In this document: positions 22,661-32,705 of the stretch, piece by piece
Position numbering within the stretch: position 1 is the stretch's first letter
How the letters are laid out: each line of letters opens with the position of its first letter
Source of the DNA: Semisulcospira habei
Lineage: Eukaryota > Mollusca > Gastropoda > Semisulcospiridae
Direction of reading: 5' to 3'
Length of the DNA: 64,000 nt
NCBI GenBank assembly: GCA_036245525.1
Contig: BTPG01000004.1
Location: 22,396,983 to 22,460,982, forward strand
Position numbers and translations under genes: made by a program
Notes under the pieces: model-generated
The model's database searches: none
What the model was told of the DNA's origin: nothing
Seen by the model: the letters and a program-made list of their open reading frames with translations, nothing else

Positions 22661-22704
22661 GCTGTGCTGGGATGGCAGTGGGGCATCCATTGGATACAAT
22701 CAAG
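22661..22704 (+). CDS. Mitochondrial carrier, exon 2
   Basis: Pyrimidine-rich acceptor ending CTTCAAAG. Codons read CAGMAVGHPLDTIK, which includes the first PxDxxK signature. Donor is AAG|GTACAT, phase 0. Intron 2 that follows is about 18.8 kb long, of which 15 kb is the Polinton. Confidence 0.88.
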
Positions 22705-23409
22705 GTACATGTTTGTTGTGTGCCGGAACCATGTCTGTGGAGTGGTTTGCAGAACGCTATGATACCATTTTTGCTTCAGTAGCCAGTAGCTGGTCAAGAC
22801 TTTCATTTGCTTACTTGTGTATTCTTTCTACTGATAACCTTTGCATGCAACAAAATAATCAAGTAAATGTCAATAACACCTTGAAACAAATACATTTATA
22901 TGAAGCAAGAGACTGATACATAAATAAAGAAATGCTTCAATTTTTCCCATCATTGCATACTGATAGTTTTGCATAGTGAACAAACATTATCAACACCATA
23001 AAACAAATAACTAATTAATGAAGCAAGATACTGACAAAGAAACAGCTGCAACAGACACATGAATAAGTAAGTAAATACATTCACATTTTCCCAATGTACT
23101 TTGTTCATTGTCAGCTTGTTTATATGCCATTTTCATTTACTCTTCATGCATGAATGGCAAAATAGCACACACACATACACACTGGAATACACACACATGG
23201 ATGTACGTACACCCACTTGCAAACAGACACACAAGTACATGTCTAGACATAAGTCCACATACACCACTCTAAGAGTAACATTGGGTTTTGGGTGGTATTG
23301 GTAGATCCGCATACACACACAATCACTGACAGATAGACGAATGTACCAGATTAAAAAAACGCAAGAAGACAGACTAATTTTGAAAAGGCAACACCTAGGC
23401 AATTTTGTG

Positions 23410-23532
23410 GTGTAATTATTCTTTACTTTAAAGAAAGGCGTCGCCCAAAGCCAAAAATGCAGTCAATCCCTTGGAGCTAATCTGATTGAGTGCACTTTGG
23501 GCTTTGGGCGACGCCTTTGTTTAAAGTAAAGA
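23410..23532. repeat. Palindrome, arms ~45 bp
   Basis: ATTCTTTACTTTAAAGAAAG and GGCGTCGCCCAAAGC in the left arm pair with GCTTTGGGCGACGCC and TTTAAAGTAAAGAAT in the right arm. In intron 2. Confidence 0.8.
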
Positions 23533-23559
23533 ATGAAAATATATATCATATATAAAAGT

Positions 23560-23723
23560 TATTGGTCAGAGGGGTTCGCTACACGGACCCTTGTAGGCCT
23601 GAGGGAGGTCAAAGGAAACATTGTACCCCTCAGACCTTCGGCTTTCGGGGTACAATGGTTCCTTTGACCTCCCAAAGGCATACAAGGGTCCGTGCAGCGA
23701 ACCCCTCCGACCAATAACATATT
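23560..23723. repeat. Palindrome, arms ~75 bp
   Basis: TTATTGGTCAGAGGGGTTCG pairs with CGAACCCCTCCGACCAATAA. Inner arms AGGTCAAAGGAAACATTGTA and GGTACAATGGTTCCTTTGAC meet near CCTTCGGC. It follows the previous palindrome by under 50 bases. Confidence 0.85.
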
Positions 23724-24254
23724 TGTTTTCATTCCTCCACTATTTTCGTAAAAGAAATCAAGAAGACATCTGGCGACCTGGATCACACCAGACATGACTG
23801 ACGTCAAAGGAATATACATAATAGACTTATGATGTAATTTAAAATATGCATATTACACGCTTGGCAGTCACCTTTTTGGTCTGGATTGCTTAATTTAAAA
23901 TATGTCATGACGTTGCCGTCTCCATTACTGAGTGTGCTTGTTGTTTCGAACAACACTAAGTAGCTTTGTACTTTAGAACATTTGGCGCTCTTTTATAGAA
24001 CAAAACTGGCATCCAAGATGCGTCATCGAGAGGGCTACAAAACGTCCGCCATTTTTTGCTACAGGGATTTTTATATCATGGTCACATGGTACGGTTTGCG
24101 CTGAAGTGACTGGTCGTGTCACATATTATCTGTCCAACAGTGCTGGCACCACACAATCCAAATGTAGATTCAAATGACAGTGAAATACTTTGAATATGAA
24201 AATGTATTTTCTACTCAGCAGGTCCAATTTCTGTTTTGGAATATTTTCTAGCAT

Positions 24255-24298
24255 CCCCCCCCCCCCCCTTTTTTTTTTGGGGGGGGGGGGAGGGGGGG
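24255..24298. repeat. C-tract / T-tract / G-tract
   Basis: A run of C's, then about ten T's, then runs of G. The C and G tracts can pair as a stem or form quadruplex or i-motif structures; assembly here may be unreliable. Confidence 0.8.
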
Positions 24299-24548
24299 GT
24301 CTGGATATTCTCCAGCGGATGGCGGGGTGCCTGGGGGTAGTCCCTACTTCTTTATGTAGTACGTTTTCAGTGGAAGGCTCAAAATGATAGGTCTGTCATT
24401 CCTTCTCTCCCACTACCCTCTCCTTTCTAGAACTAGTGAGCTATGCAGTCACAAAAAGGACAGCTGATGTCCTGATGACACAATGCAAGTTTACCTGCCT
24501 GGAATTCCATGGCATTAGCACAGCATTCTCAGAATTGAATGAAAATTA

Positions 24549-24651
<103 letters not shown>

Positions 24652-24763
24652 GTATGTATGTGACTATGACTGTATGAGGGAGTGTAGCAATTGTCTGCTT
24701 TACTATTCACATGTTCTAAATAGAAAACAAACTTCTGAGTGAATAATGCAAAATTTACAAGCC

Positions 24764-24853
24764 AGTTTTTTTTTCACAAGCAGTGCAGGCACGTCCTGAG
24801 AAAGCCTTGTTGCTGTCGGGACGTTAAGCAATGTACAATCAATCAATCAATCA
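24764..24853 (+). mobile_element. SINE-A 3' fragment
   Basis: Only the last ~90 bases (CACAAGCAGTGCAGGCACGT to the CAATCAATCAATCA tail) are present, as expected of 5' truncation during target-primed reverse transcription. The flanks GAGTGAATAATGCAAAATTT and GAGTGAATATTGCACAATTT are similar on both sides. Confidence 0.8.
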
Positions 24854-25322
24854 TTGGCAACAGAAACATTTGAGTGAATATTGCACAATTTACAGACATC
24901 TGTCGCCTGGAGCAACATTTGGTGGTAGAGGCAGCTGATTCACTTTCATTGTAGTGGGCTGCTCCATGGAAATGAGTAGGTAAAAGAAAAAGAAGGTTGA
25001 AACAAATTACAAAAATAAAGAAATAGAGAAGAAAATAAAAGTTAGAAAGTTAGAAAAATATAGAAAATACGCCTTTGGCTGCTAACATGTAACTTCAACT
25101 TCAGCACTGCGGGAAACATTGAGCTAACCAGTATGATGGTTTGCCATGTGGAAAAGAGGCCATTCTGCGGTTTTCCAGTATACCAGCTCTACAAACCATG
25201 TCCATAGAATGGTTTGTTATTGACTTGAACCTTGCCAGTGGACAGAAATGTATTTGAAACTATATGTTATGGTATGTCCACTGTTGGATAACACCATCAC
25301 CCTGGTGAACATGGATTAGAAT

Positions 25323-25382
25323 GAGATCAACAAGAGTCAAGATCCTCTTGAGCCCCGCTTCTGTTGGGGCTCATGAAGATTT
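25323..25382. repeat. HP4-like hairpin, diverged
   Basis: AAGATCCTCTTGAGCCCCGC pairs with GGGGCTCATGAAGATTT around TTCTGTT. Confidence 0.5.
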
Positions 25383-25544
25383 AACCAGCTTGCATTTAGG
25401 TTTTCTTGACTTGTGTCCCAGCAGTGGAGAGTTTAACATTTATGCCAGATTTTCTCCACCCATCTTTTTTTGTTTATAACGTTAACATCTTTACAGTCCT
25501 GTTAATTTTTCCATATTTTTGTCAGAAAGTGTAGAATGTTTTTT

Positions 25545-25923
25545 AGAGATAGATAAACTGACAGTTGATGCCCACCCATTCCATAATCAACTAATTATTG
25601 TAATCAACTAGCCATTTAGACTAACGCACTCGACCAATTACCACCAATACCTTTATTACCTAGCCATTTTAGTTCCACTCCAGAAATTATTCAAAGCAAC
25701 GATTTTTGATCAGCTACCAACCTGCGATTATTAAGCCAGATCCCCCACTCCCACCTAAATTATTAATGCTGTCATTGACTTCTTTAAGCAAAATTATTAT
25801 ATTATATTATAAAATGAATCAAGACGAATTACTTCTTTTAAGTGATATTTGTGCTGTAGAAAACAAAGACTTAGACTTTAAAAAACAGCGTCTTTTGTCT
25901 GTGATTGTATCGGGCAAATCAAA
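25545..25923 (+). repeat. Polinton left terminal inverted repeat
   Basis: About 379 bases match the complement of 40120-40499, nearly identical in the outer 250 and then with scattered differences (for example ACCTGCGATT against ACCCGCGATT). The repeat includes the first ~38 codons of the first gene. Confidence 0.9.
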
Positions 25924-26329
25924 GACTTATCTGGGTAGACAATACATGATAGAGGATATTGAATCTCTAAGCTCTGACGAGCTAATCAAGCTTCATTCAA
26001 AATATGAAAATCACATTGCCTCACTAATGACTCGTGATTTAAGTCGATCTCTTGTCTGCCTATATACAAAAGCTGTAAGTCACTTCCTACCTGTTGATAG
26101 TGAAAACCTTTCACACGACCTTGAAAGCAACCCCATAGTTTCAAGTTCAATAGGCAAATTAGCATGCCTTATGTTTTACAAGTTTGGGAATTATCTTGCG
26201 CCTGCTGTAACCTTACTTGTTACTAGTAGTCATATTGATTTTTCTAAAATAAATTTTAAATTAGAAGAAAATGGACGAGACGACTCCACAACAGAGCCAT
26301 GCCTTGACACAGGTTCAAACAGTGACTAA
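25814..26329 (+). CDS. Polinton protein, unknown (171 aa)
   Basis: Start chosen at MNQDELLLLSDI because this ATG is preserved in the opposite inverted repeat and is preceded by TATTATAAA; the frame is open further upstream but lies in terminal-repeat sequence. The product is mostly helical, with acidic and hydrophobic residues alternating (SSDELIKLHSKYENHI) and a moderately hydrophobic segment near residues 125-145. No catalytic motif is visible. It overlaps the next gene by 59 bases. It may be a core or regulatory protein; this is not recognised with confidence. Confidence 0.6.
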   Translation: MNQDELLLLSDICAVENKDLDFKKQRLLSVIVSGKSKTYLGRQYMIEDIESLSSDELIKLHSKYENHIASLMTRDLSRSLVCLYTKAVSHFLPVDSENLSHDLESNPIVSSSIGKLACLMFYKFGNYLAPAVTLLVTSSHIDFSKINFKLEENGRDDSTTEPCLDTGSNSD

Positions 26330-26666
26330 GACTAAAAGTCCAGGTAGAATAGAGGCTGGAAAAAGATTAGCTGAATATAACAGACAAAAGAAATTACAGC
26401 TTCAAGCATTAACAGAAAAGACTAACACACCATCACCACTTCCATCAGAACCAACACAACCACCCAAAAGTGAGAAAAAACCAACTACAAAATATATAGT
26501 TGCTGGATTTGTTGTCGGATTTGGTTACGTAGGTTACCAATTATATAAAAAATACAAACCAAACACTCAAACAGTGTCCAAAAAATCAAACACTCCAAAA
26601 ACAAAAGAAGTAGTCTCCACATTACCAGCAGTTCCAAAACCTTTGGACCCATTTTACATGCAGTAA
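26271..26666 (+). CDS. Polinton membrane-anchored basic protein (131 aa)
   Basis: N-terminal Thr/Gln-rich stretch, then the basic block GRIEAGKRLAEYNRQKK at residues ~26-42, a Pro/Ser/Lys-rich linker, one membrane segment (YIVAGFVVGFGYVGYQLY, residues ~74-91), and a Lys-rich tail ending DPFYMQ. The GR-EAGKRLAE block is common in proteins encoded next to Polinton integrases, from memory of the family. The role is unknown; a membrane or capsid-associated minor virion protein is a reasonable guess. Preceded by GAAGAAAATG and followed by TAAATAAATTT. Confidence 0.65.
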   Translation: MDETTPQQSHALTQVQTVTKTKSPGRIEAGKRLAEYNRQKKLQLQALTEKTNTPSPLPSEPTQPPKSEKKPTTKYIVAGFVVGFGYVGYQLYKKYKPNTQTVSKKSNTPKTKEVVSTLPAVPKPLDPFYMQ

Positions 26667-26702
26667 ATAAATTTATTATTTTAATTTTTATGGTATAAGA
26701 AA

Positions 26703-26933
26703 ATGAGCGACACAAAGAACTTAATGAACCTTGTCTATCACTCTGCTGTAATAAGTGGACTAGCAGTAGCTTATTCTATGCTGGGAAAAAGTCTTCTCAA
26801 AATGAAATCAGCAGACCTTAGTAAATTAGACTTTGAAGACAGTGCTAAACTAGTAGTTGTTATAACAGCATCGATTGCAACAAAAGATTTTCTAGTCAAG
26901 CAAGGAATTATTCCAGAAAATATTTCTGTGTAA
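26703..26933 (+). CDS. Polinton small membrane protein (76 aa)
   Basis: Two hydrophobic stretches (VISGLAVAYSMLG, residues ~16-28, and AKLVVVITASIATKDFLV, residues ~48-65) suggest a two-pass membrane protein. The stop codon is fused with a poly(A)-signal-like TAAATAAAAAT that also leads into the next ATG eight bases later. Function unknown. Confidence 0.6.
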   Translation: MSDTKNLMNLVYHSAVISGLAVAYSMLGKSLLKMKSADLSKLDFEDSAKLVVVITASIATKDFLVKQGIIPENISV

Positions 26934-26941
26934 ATAAAAAT

Positions 26942-27373
26942 ATGGCAACTATAGCTGTTATGATTGGCGGTGCAGTTATTAACGCATTAGCTTTTAGTGG
27001 ATCAAACTATTTCTTTTCAAAAGTTAGTAAAGAAGAATCAGCAGAAGAAATGAAGCGACACAATGAGGCATCTGAAAAACTAGCTCAAGCTCAACAAGAT
27101 TATGAAAAGCAAAGAATTGAGAAACTTGATTTTATTAATGAAAAACTAAAACTTGAGGGTCATGCACAGCATACATTTTCAAATGTTGATGACGCGATCA
27201 AAGAATACTATCTTGTTACTGGTGAAGACATGTCTATTCCACAACCAAAACTTAGTGACTATTACCAACCAAGCCAAGAACAAAAAAATGGAGAAATAAT
27301 ATTTGTTTTAGTAGGAATGACATTAGTATATTTTACAGGAGTTTATATTGCTAGAAAAAATGGCAGACGCTAA
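26942..27373 (+). CDS. Polinton conserved membrane/coiled-coil protein (143 aa)
   Basis: Begins MATIAVMIGGAVINALAF, a hydrophobic N-terminus followed by SGSNYFFSK. A charged helical region with heptad-like spacing follows (residues ~30-75), then LSDYYQPSQEQKNGE and a second membrane segment (IIFVLVGMTLVYFTGVYIA). This architecture is widespread in Polinton-type elements of cnidarians and molluscs, from recollection of such proteins. Its job is unknown; a virion membrane or tail-like component is possible. It overlaps the integrase gene by 14 bases. Confidence 0.65.
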   Translation: MATIAVMIGGAVINALAFSGSNYFFSKVSKEESAEEMKRHNEASEKLAQAQQDYEKQRIEKLDFINEKLKLEGHAQHTFSNVDDAIKEYYLVTGEDMSIPQPKLSDYYQPSQEQKNGEIIFVLVGMTLVYFTGVYIARKNGRR

Positions 27374-28313
27374 ACTATCAAAAATATATTACTCTCCAAT
27401 TGGCTACTGGAAAGGGAATACTGCAATAAAAAAATTACATGCTGCTGTGGGTGGAGATGTTAACCAAATAAAACAGTGGCTTAAAAAACAGGCAATTTGG
27501 CAGATATATCTTCCTGCTCCAAGAAAAATAACAAGGCCTCATTTTGAAAACACTATCCCTAATGACACACACCAAATGGACCTCCTGTTTCTTCCGCATG
27601 ACACAATAAGAAAGAAACGATACAAGTATGCATTAACTGTTGTTGACATAGCTTCAAGGTATAAGGATGCAGAACCCATAACTGACAAAAAAGCTGTAAC
27701 AGTGGCCACTGCATTATCAAAAATATATAGTCGAGGTCCTTTAAAATACCCTAGGCTTGTGCAGGTTGATGATGGGAGTGAATTTAAAGGCGCTGTTAAT
27801 CAGTTATTTGCAAAGCATGGAGTGCTAGTGCGGCGAGGCATACCGGGCTTGCATAGATCACAGGCTATTGTAGAAAATTTCAATAAACAATTATCAGAGA
27901 GACTTTTTAGCTATCAGTATTCTAAGGAACTCATGCATGACACACATAACACTGAGTGGGTTAAAAGATTACCGTCTGTAATAAAAGCAATGAATAATGA
28001 GGGTCACCCTAAACCTGTTGATGCTATTAAATTGAAAACAATACCATCAGAAATAAAAACAACAACAACACCTCCAGACACTAACTTATTTACAAAACAG
28101 GTGAGATATTTGTATCAACCTGGTGAGGCTGAAAATGACGTTAGACGTAGGGCAACTGATCCAATTTGGTCTACATCTGTTCATAATATAAAAAAAAAAA
28201 TAGTTCCTTCAGCTAATGCAACAATATATTATCTGTATGAGCCTGCACCCCAGAGGGCATTTGTTAGAGAAGAATTACAGATTATTCCCACAGACACCGT
28301 TACTCATTTTTAA
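27360..28313 (+). CDS. Polinton integrase (retroviral-type DDE)
   Basis: 317 residues from the ATG at 27360, chosen over an upstream non-ATG extension. The rve core has the acidic residues Asp74 (in HQMDLLFLP), Asp137 (VQVDDGSEF) and Glu172 (IVENFN), with about 34 residues between the last two. The N-terminal part has a short helical region, and the C-terminal ~60 residues contain basic and aromatic segments as in the chromodomain-like tails of these integrases. It should cut the element ends and join them to host DNA, making the 6-bp duplication seen here. The frame is intact, unlike the neighbouring polymerase. It converges with the polymerase gene, whose end overlaps it by about 39 bases. 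Confidence 0.92.
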   Translation: MADAKLSKIYYSPIGYWKGNTAIKKLHAAVGGDVNQIKQWLKKQAIWQIYLPAPRKITRPHFENTIPNDTHQMDLLFLPHDTIRKKRYKYALTVVDIASRYKDAEPITDKKAVTVATALSKIYSRGPLKYPRLVQVDDGSEFKGAVNQLFAKHGVLVRRGIPGLHRSQAIVENFNKQLSERLFSYQYSKELMHDTHNTEWVKRLPSVIKAMNNEGHPKPVDAIKLKTIPSEIKTTTTPPDTNLFTKQVRYLYQPGEAENDVRRRATDPIWSTSVHNIKKKIVPSANATIYYLYEPAPQRAFVREELQIIPTDTVTHF

Positions 28314-28665
28314 CAATTTCAATTCATCAATTAGTTCATCAAACAGTTCATCAGCTATTTTTTCAGATAATTTGAGCCTGTAATGACCTGGTGCATAAGC
28401 TTTTTCCTTACTATGAAACACTCTTTTTGTATCACCTACTGCTAGAGACTTTTTATATGTTTGAATCATTTCAATATTATGATTGTTTGATCTCAGTGTC
28501 TTGTTTGGATAATCAGGCATTAATGCACCATCTAATACTTGCTTATAATGTTCATGACGAATGTCTTTATTTTTTATTGCTGTTTTTTTTTTAATTCCTT
28601 TGGCTTTCGACTGACTTCCCTTTTGATGAAGTATAGAATACATTTTGGATCTCAGACCAACATAC

Positions 28666-29056
28666 ACCCCACCCGGGTCTGCCCTGGGGGACTTGGGTGG
28701 GGTTAGGTATTTTTTAGTTCCCAGGGTCACCCTGGTCAGCCCCACAGGGTGGGTTTTTCTCTCTATTCTGGGGCATGTGTTTCTGTCTACCCTTTGTCCA
28801 TTCACCTGTATTTGCCTTTGTAAAACTCTCCCTTACTGTCTGCACTGCCTGTAGCTCTTGATATTGGATGTGTGTTGCTAAATGGTCTTAGCTTTATTTA
28901 GGCCCCATGTGTTAGGTTTATTTAATGTATTTGACCGGCTGGCGACATACATTCAATGTTCTGTTTATTTATTTTTTTTCACAAGCAGTGCAGGCACGTC
29001 CTGAGAAAGCCTTGTTGCTGTCGGGACGTTAAGCAATGTACAATCAAACAATCAAT
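28666..29056 (+). mobile_element. SINE-A copy in polymerase gene (3' site)
   Basis: 391 bases flanked by CAGACCAACATAC (28653-28665 and 29057-29069), a perfect 13-bp duplication. It has the long subtype with the GGCCCCATGTGTTAG block and an AATCAATCA tail. Confidence 0.95.
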
Positions 29057-30175
29057 CAGACCAACATACTCAACTATTGGCACACCATTTAGTTCATCCT
29101 TAAACTTACCAGGCACTTTTTTGTTTTGTGTGCTAAACAGCGGGTGATCTTTAGGATAATCAGACGTGTCATACATGTGTAACTCTGTTTTCATGTCTTC
29201 ATAAAAGTCTTCAGTAGGCACATCTATGATCATAGAGTCAGTGTCAGTGTATAACAATCGACACTCAGGATACTTCGGTTTAAAGTAATCATAATAAAAT
29301 TCAAGCATTAACAGTTTTGACAACTCGAGTATTGCCATACCAATGAATACTGGCTTGTCTAGTTTAACAATCTTTTTTTTGAGTGACACAGCATACAATG
29401 ATGGATGAAATTCTTTATACCCTGTGTACTGAGGCTTACTTGTAAGTTTAATTGCGCCTGATTAGTTGTAACAAGTCTCACATCTTTTCTGTGATGAGGA
29501 TTTTCCATAGTCTTACCAAAACAGGCATTGTTCATAAGCTTAAAGAAGTCTTTGTCAAATGCAGTGTTACCATCTCTTGCACGCAATGTTGTGTTCTTCA
29601 TTATGTAATCTTTCATAAAAGCACTTTGGTCAAATTGAATTCCTCTATGAACTTTTTTTAGTACTAAACCATGTCTGATGTAAAACTGTAACAAACGATA
29701 GTGGCAAACGTAATTAAATTTGTCATTCAGATTGGGTACAAGTTTGGTGTCTTCTTTTTTCCCCGTTAAACTCAGTTTCTCAACTGCTAATGGATAATCA
29801 TTATGGTAATCATGTAAATGGTGTGGATACTCCAAGTCTACTTCAAAGATCCAACCCTTTTCATCATTTTGACCTCGATCCATAATATATTTTGTTAATT
29901 TTTTTATGCCATACTGTGACAAATCATACAAACAAAAGTTTTTTAATGGCAACAATTCACACATTGCAAATCCATACAAATTATTAGCATCCAAGTACGT
30001 AATAAATGACCTTGACATTGAGGGGTCAAAGTCGTCAAGATATTTGTTGTTGGCCTTGCCATAATTGTTTGCTGCTAGACTAATTCCTCCTCTCAATCCA
30101 CGTTCCACCATTTCACCCATCGTACGATCAGACAACAGGTCTATAAATATCTTACTGGATTTCAAAAATGCATCC

Positions 30176-30562
30176 GCCCCACCCGGGTCTGCCCTGGGGG
30201 ACTTGGGTGGGGTTAGGTATTTTTTAGTTCCCAGGGTCACCCTGGTCAGCCCCACAGGGTGGTTTTATCTCTCTATTCTGGGGCATGTGTTTCTGTCTAC
30301 CCTTTGTCCATTCACCTGTATTTGCCTTTTTAAAACTCTCCCAACTGTCTGCACTGCCTGTAGCTCTTGATATTGGATGTGTGTTGCTAAATGGTCTTAG
30401 CTTTATTTAGGCCCATGTGTTAGGTTTATTTAATGTATTTGACCGGCTGGCGACATACATTCAATGTTCTGTTTAGGTTTCTTTTCACAAGCAGTGCAGG
30501 CACGTCCTGAGAAAGCCTTGTTGCTGTCGGGACGTTAAGCAATGTACAATCAATCAATCAAT
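30176..30562 (+). mobile_element. SINE-A copy in polymerase gene (5' site)
   Basis: Flanked by CAAAAATGCATCC (30163-30175 and 30563-30575). Same subtype and orientation as the copy at 28666. Confidence 0.95.
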
Positions 30563-30896
30563 CAAAAATGCATCCCATGTCATGCCAGGACTAGTTATGT
30601 AGCAAGCAGGGTCAAGACTGTAGTGCAACAAACCCTTTTCACGATAACTTTCAAATACATCTGCTAGCAAGCAAACATCAGCTTTCAAGTACTGATCGTG
30701 GTAATCACCAATTGTCTGACATCCTAACTTATCCCACGCATCAAGTGCATGTTGGTATTCAGAGTCAGAAATACCTTTACCAATTAGTGTAGAATAAAAA
30801 TTTTCTTTTGGTGGAAGACTCCTTTCTTCAAAAACTACCCAGTGATCGATGTACTCATACGGATAGACACCTTTCTTAATCAAGTCAGTTTATTTT

Positions 30897-31402
30897 TTAC
30901 ACAGTCTCGTTCATGTTTATTTGGTTTTCTCTGAGACAGTCTTTGAAGCTGTCACGATCCTTAAACAGATAAACTTTAACTGTTCTCGAAAATCTTTTAG
31001 TACAGCATTATATTTCTGAGTGAGAATCCAAACACTGATGTTTGCGTGTCTACCACTGAAGGCAAGTTCTGATAAAGTATTTCTCTTTTTGACAATGTCT
31101 TTCTCTGCAGAGCAATCATCGACTATAAACAATGTTGGCTGTCCTTCAAATTTCTTGTAAAAATATTGTAGGTAGTCATTCAGTTTCTTTTCAGGATCAA
31201 CTAAGTAAATGTTGTTGTCAGTCCAAATGAATAAACGGTTGTGATAAGCTTTGTTGTGTTTGATCGTAGGACAAAATATTACAATGTTTTCAAAATGGTG
31301 GATGTATCTTGTTTGTAATAGGTTAAGAACAAATTCAGTTTTCCCACACCCTGTCGCACCACAAAATAAGCCACAGTGTGGGTCAAGGGTCATTAGGTTC
31401 AT
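30897..31402 (-). pseudogene. Polinton FtsK/A32-type packaging ATPase, C-terminal frameshift
   Basis: Start set at the ATG at 31402 (MNLMTLDPH), because the longer frame begins with a non-ATG codon and the spacer carries the TATTAAAATG start context. Walker A is GATGCGKT (residues ~15-22), Walker B is LFIVDD (~91-96), and a downstream ILTQKYN block is typical of the viral HerA/FtsK-like packaging ATPases. Near 30970 the frame shifts: the family's KDRDSF segment is found in another frame that stops at 30897. Without the break it would drive DNA into capsids. It sits between capsid and polymerase genes, as in other Polintons. Confidence 0.85.
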
Positions 31403-31421
31403 TTTAATACACAATATAATT

Positions 31422-32705
31422 TTAATATATGTGTCCACTCAGTCTACTGTCTGCAATATTGAGTTGTGCGTCATATATCAGGTACAAATATATGTTTATG
31501 GCTGCAGCAGTTTCAACCTTCTTTTGTATCTGAATTGTTATTCCATCACTACCATTCTCAACAGTTCGTCCTGACCCATGAAGATAGTCATCATCTGTAC
31601 TACGCAGGTCTAACCACAGTGCATACTTGTTTGTCAGGTATTGACCAATCCTAACGTCATACAGATGTAGATCTTTGCACGCAATGTTTGCTGGTTTATC
31701 TCTAATCCTTCCACCCGCAAAATACTTTGTGATCTCGTCGTAGTGTTGATAAGGCAGCATTCCAGACGCGTACACTTGATTAGGGCGGCCTTCGATTGTA
31801 CAGGACAAATGTGTAATCTTAGGATTGTAGAATTTTTCTGAATCCCGTTTGTATGGACTCACAGGTTCAACAAACAACATAAGAATACCTTTCAGTGACC
31901 TAGCAGGTGTGTTTAAGTTTATGTTCCACATTGGGTCGCTTTTGTCTTTGGGTATTAAACTATGTCTAATCACCCTGTCATAATAAATTGGAAGTCTTGA
32001 CTGGTACTGATTTTGTATGAGTCTGGCTAGTTCAGTGTGTGTGACAATTTCATATTCCAAGGAAATGTTAGAGATCTTATATGTTGCACTAAGATCAGAT
32101 GATTTAATAACTTTGGAGTAGTCATTGAAGGTTAGTTCAAAGCTCAGACGGTCATTCAGTGCTCCTTGATAATAAGGCAGATGAGCTGTTAGGATTTCAA
32201 ACTCAAGTGGAATGTAGAATCTGGATCCATATGTTTCGGCCATTATAACATCCATGGCTGTATTAGTTACTTTATCTCCGGCGTCGATTCGAAGTTTACC
32301 AACATTATCAGACTGTATGCCTTGGTAAATACGGTCTTCTCGTTCTTCTTTTGTTAGCCAAAGGTCTTTGTAACAGTAGAATACATCTGAGTCATCAAGA
32401 CTAAACACTTCCTGTCCTTCAAGTTTTACTTTAATAGTTCTAACAATTGCTCTGCCAAGATTGTTAACCAGTGTTCTGTTTACGTCTACGTCTGATGATA
32501 GTTCAATATTAAATGCAAGGCGTGCAGTGCCAGGAACAATAACGTCACTGGGGCCTAGGTTTGGAAACTTGACTGTAAGTGTTTGGTTCTGGTCTATGGT
32601 ACTTGGATTGTTTGTGATGACGATTGATTGTCGAATGCCCTTAACACCCAGGGGCTCACGTAGTTTTCTGTATGGGTCTAACTTTGATCCGTAAGACTGT
32701 GTCAT
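31422..32705 (-). CDS. Probable major capsid protein (hexon-like)
   Basis: 427 residues from MTQSYGSKLDPY, preceded by ATAATAAAAATG. The sequence is rich in beta-prone segments, with PGTARLAFNIEL near residue 75, GRAIVRTIKVKLEG near 105, a charged LWLTKEERED loop near 137, and many aromatic/Gly turns. It has no enzyme motif or membrane segment. Position next to the packaging ATPase, length, and divergent start from the + strand membrane gene (40 bases apart) all fit the double jelly-roll capsid protein of Polintons and adintoviruses. The fold itself cannot be seen from sequence alone, so the call rests on context and partial resemblance. The frame is intact. Confidence 0.6.
   Translation of the reverse strand: MTQSYGSKLDPYRKLREPLGVKGIRQSIVITNNPSTIDQNQTLTVKFPNLGPSDVIVPGTARLAFNIELSSDVDVNRTLVNNLGRAIVRTIKVKLEGQEVFSLDDSDVFYCYKDLWLTKEEREDRIYQGIQSDNVGKLRIDAGDKVTNTAMDVIMAETYGSRFYIPLEFEILTAHLPYYQGALNDRLSFELTFNDYSKVIKSSDLSATYKISNISLEYEIVTHTELARLIQNQYQSRLPIYYDRVIRHSLIPKDKSDPMWNINLNTPARSLKGILMLFVEPVSPYKRDSEKFYNPKITHLSCTIEGRPNQVYASGMLPYQHYDEITKYFAGGRIRDKPANIACKDLHLYDVRIGQYLTNKYALWLDLRSTDDDYLHGSGRTVENGSDGITIQIQKKVETAAAINIYLYLIYDAQLNIADSRLSGHIY

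Larger units (their letters stand above)
28275..30890 (-). pseudogene. Polinton protein-primed DNA polymerase B, truncated and broken
   Basis: Read from high to low coordinates: an Exo III-like block (YLKADVCLLADVFE) near 30690; palm motif A region with YLDANNLYG near 29985; the KLMNNACFGKTMEN motif B near 29530; motif C with YTDTDSM near 29245; and the KAKGIK C-terminal block near 28600. The thumb and palm are therefore present, but Exo I, Exo II and the whole N-terminal half are missing. Homology begins abruptly just after the ATPase stop near 30890. A one-base frameshift sits near 29455, and SINE-A copies interrupt at 28666-29056 and 30176-30562. It would have replicated the element by protein priming; it cannot now make a working enzyme. 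Confidence 0.9.

Noticed and set aside
22482..22916. 144-codon + strand frame around carrier exon 2
   Set aside because: Only 22661-22704, in another frame, is conserved and has splice sites; the longer frame has no homology.
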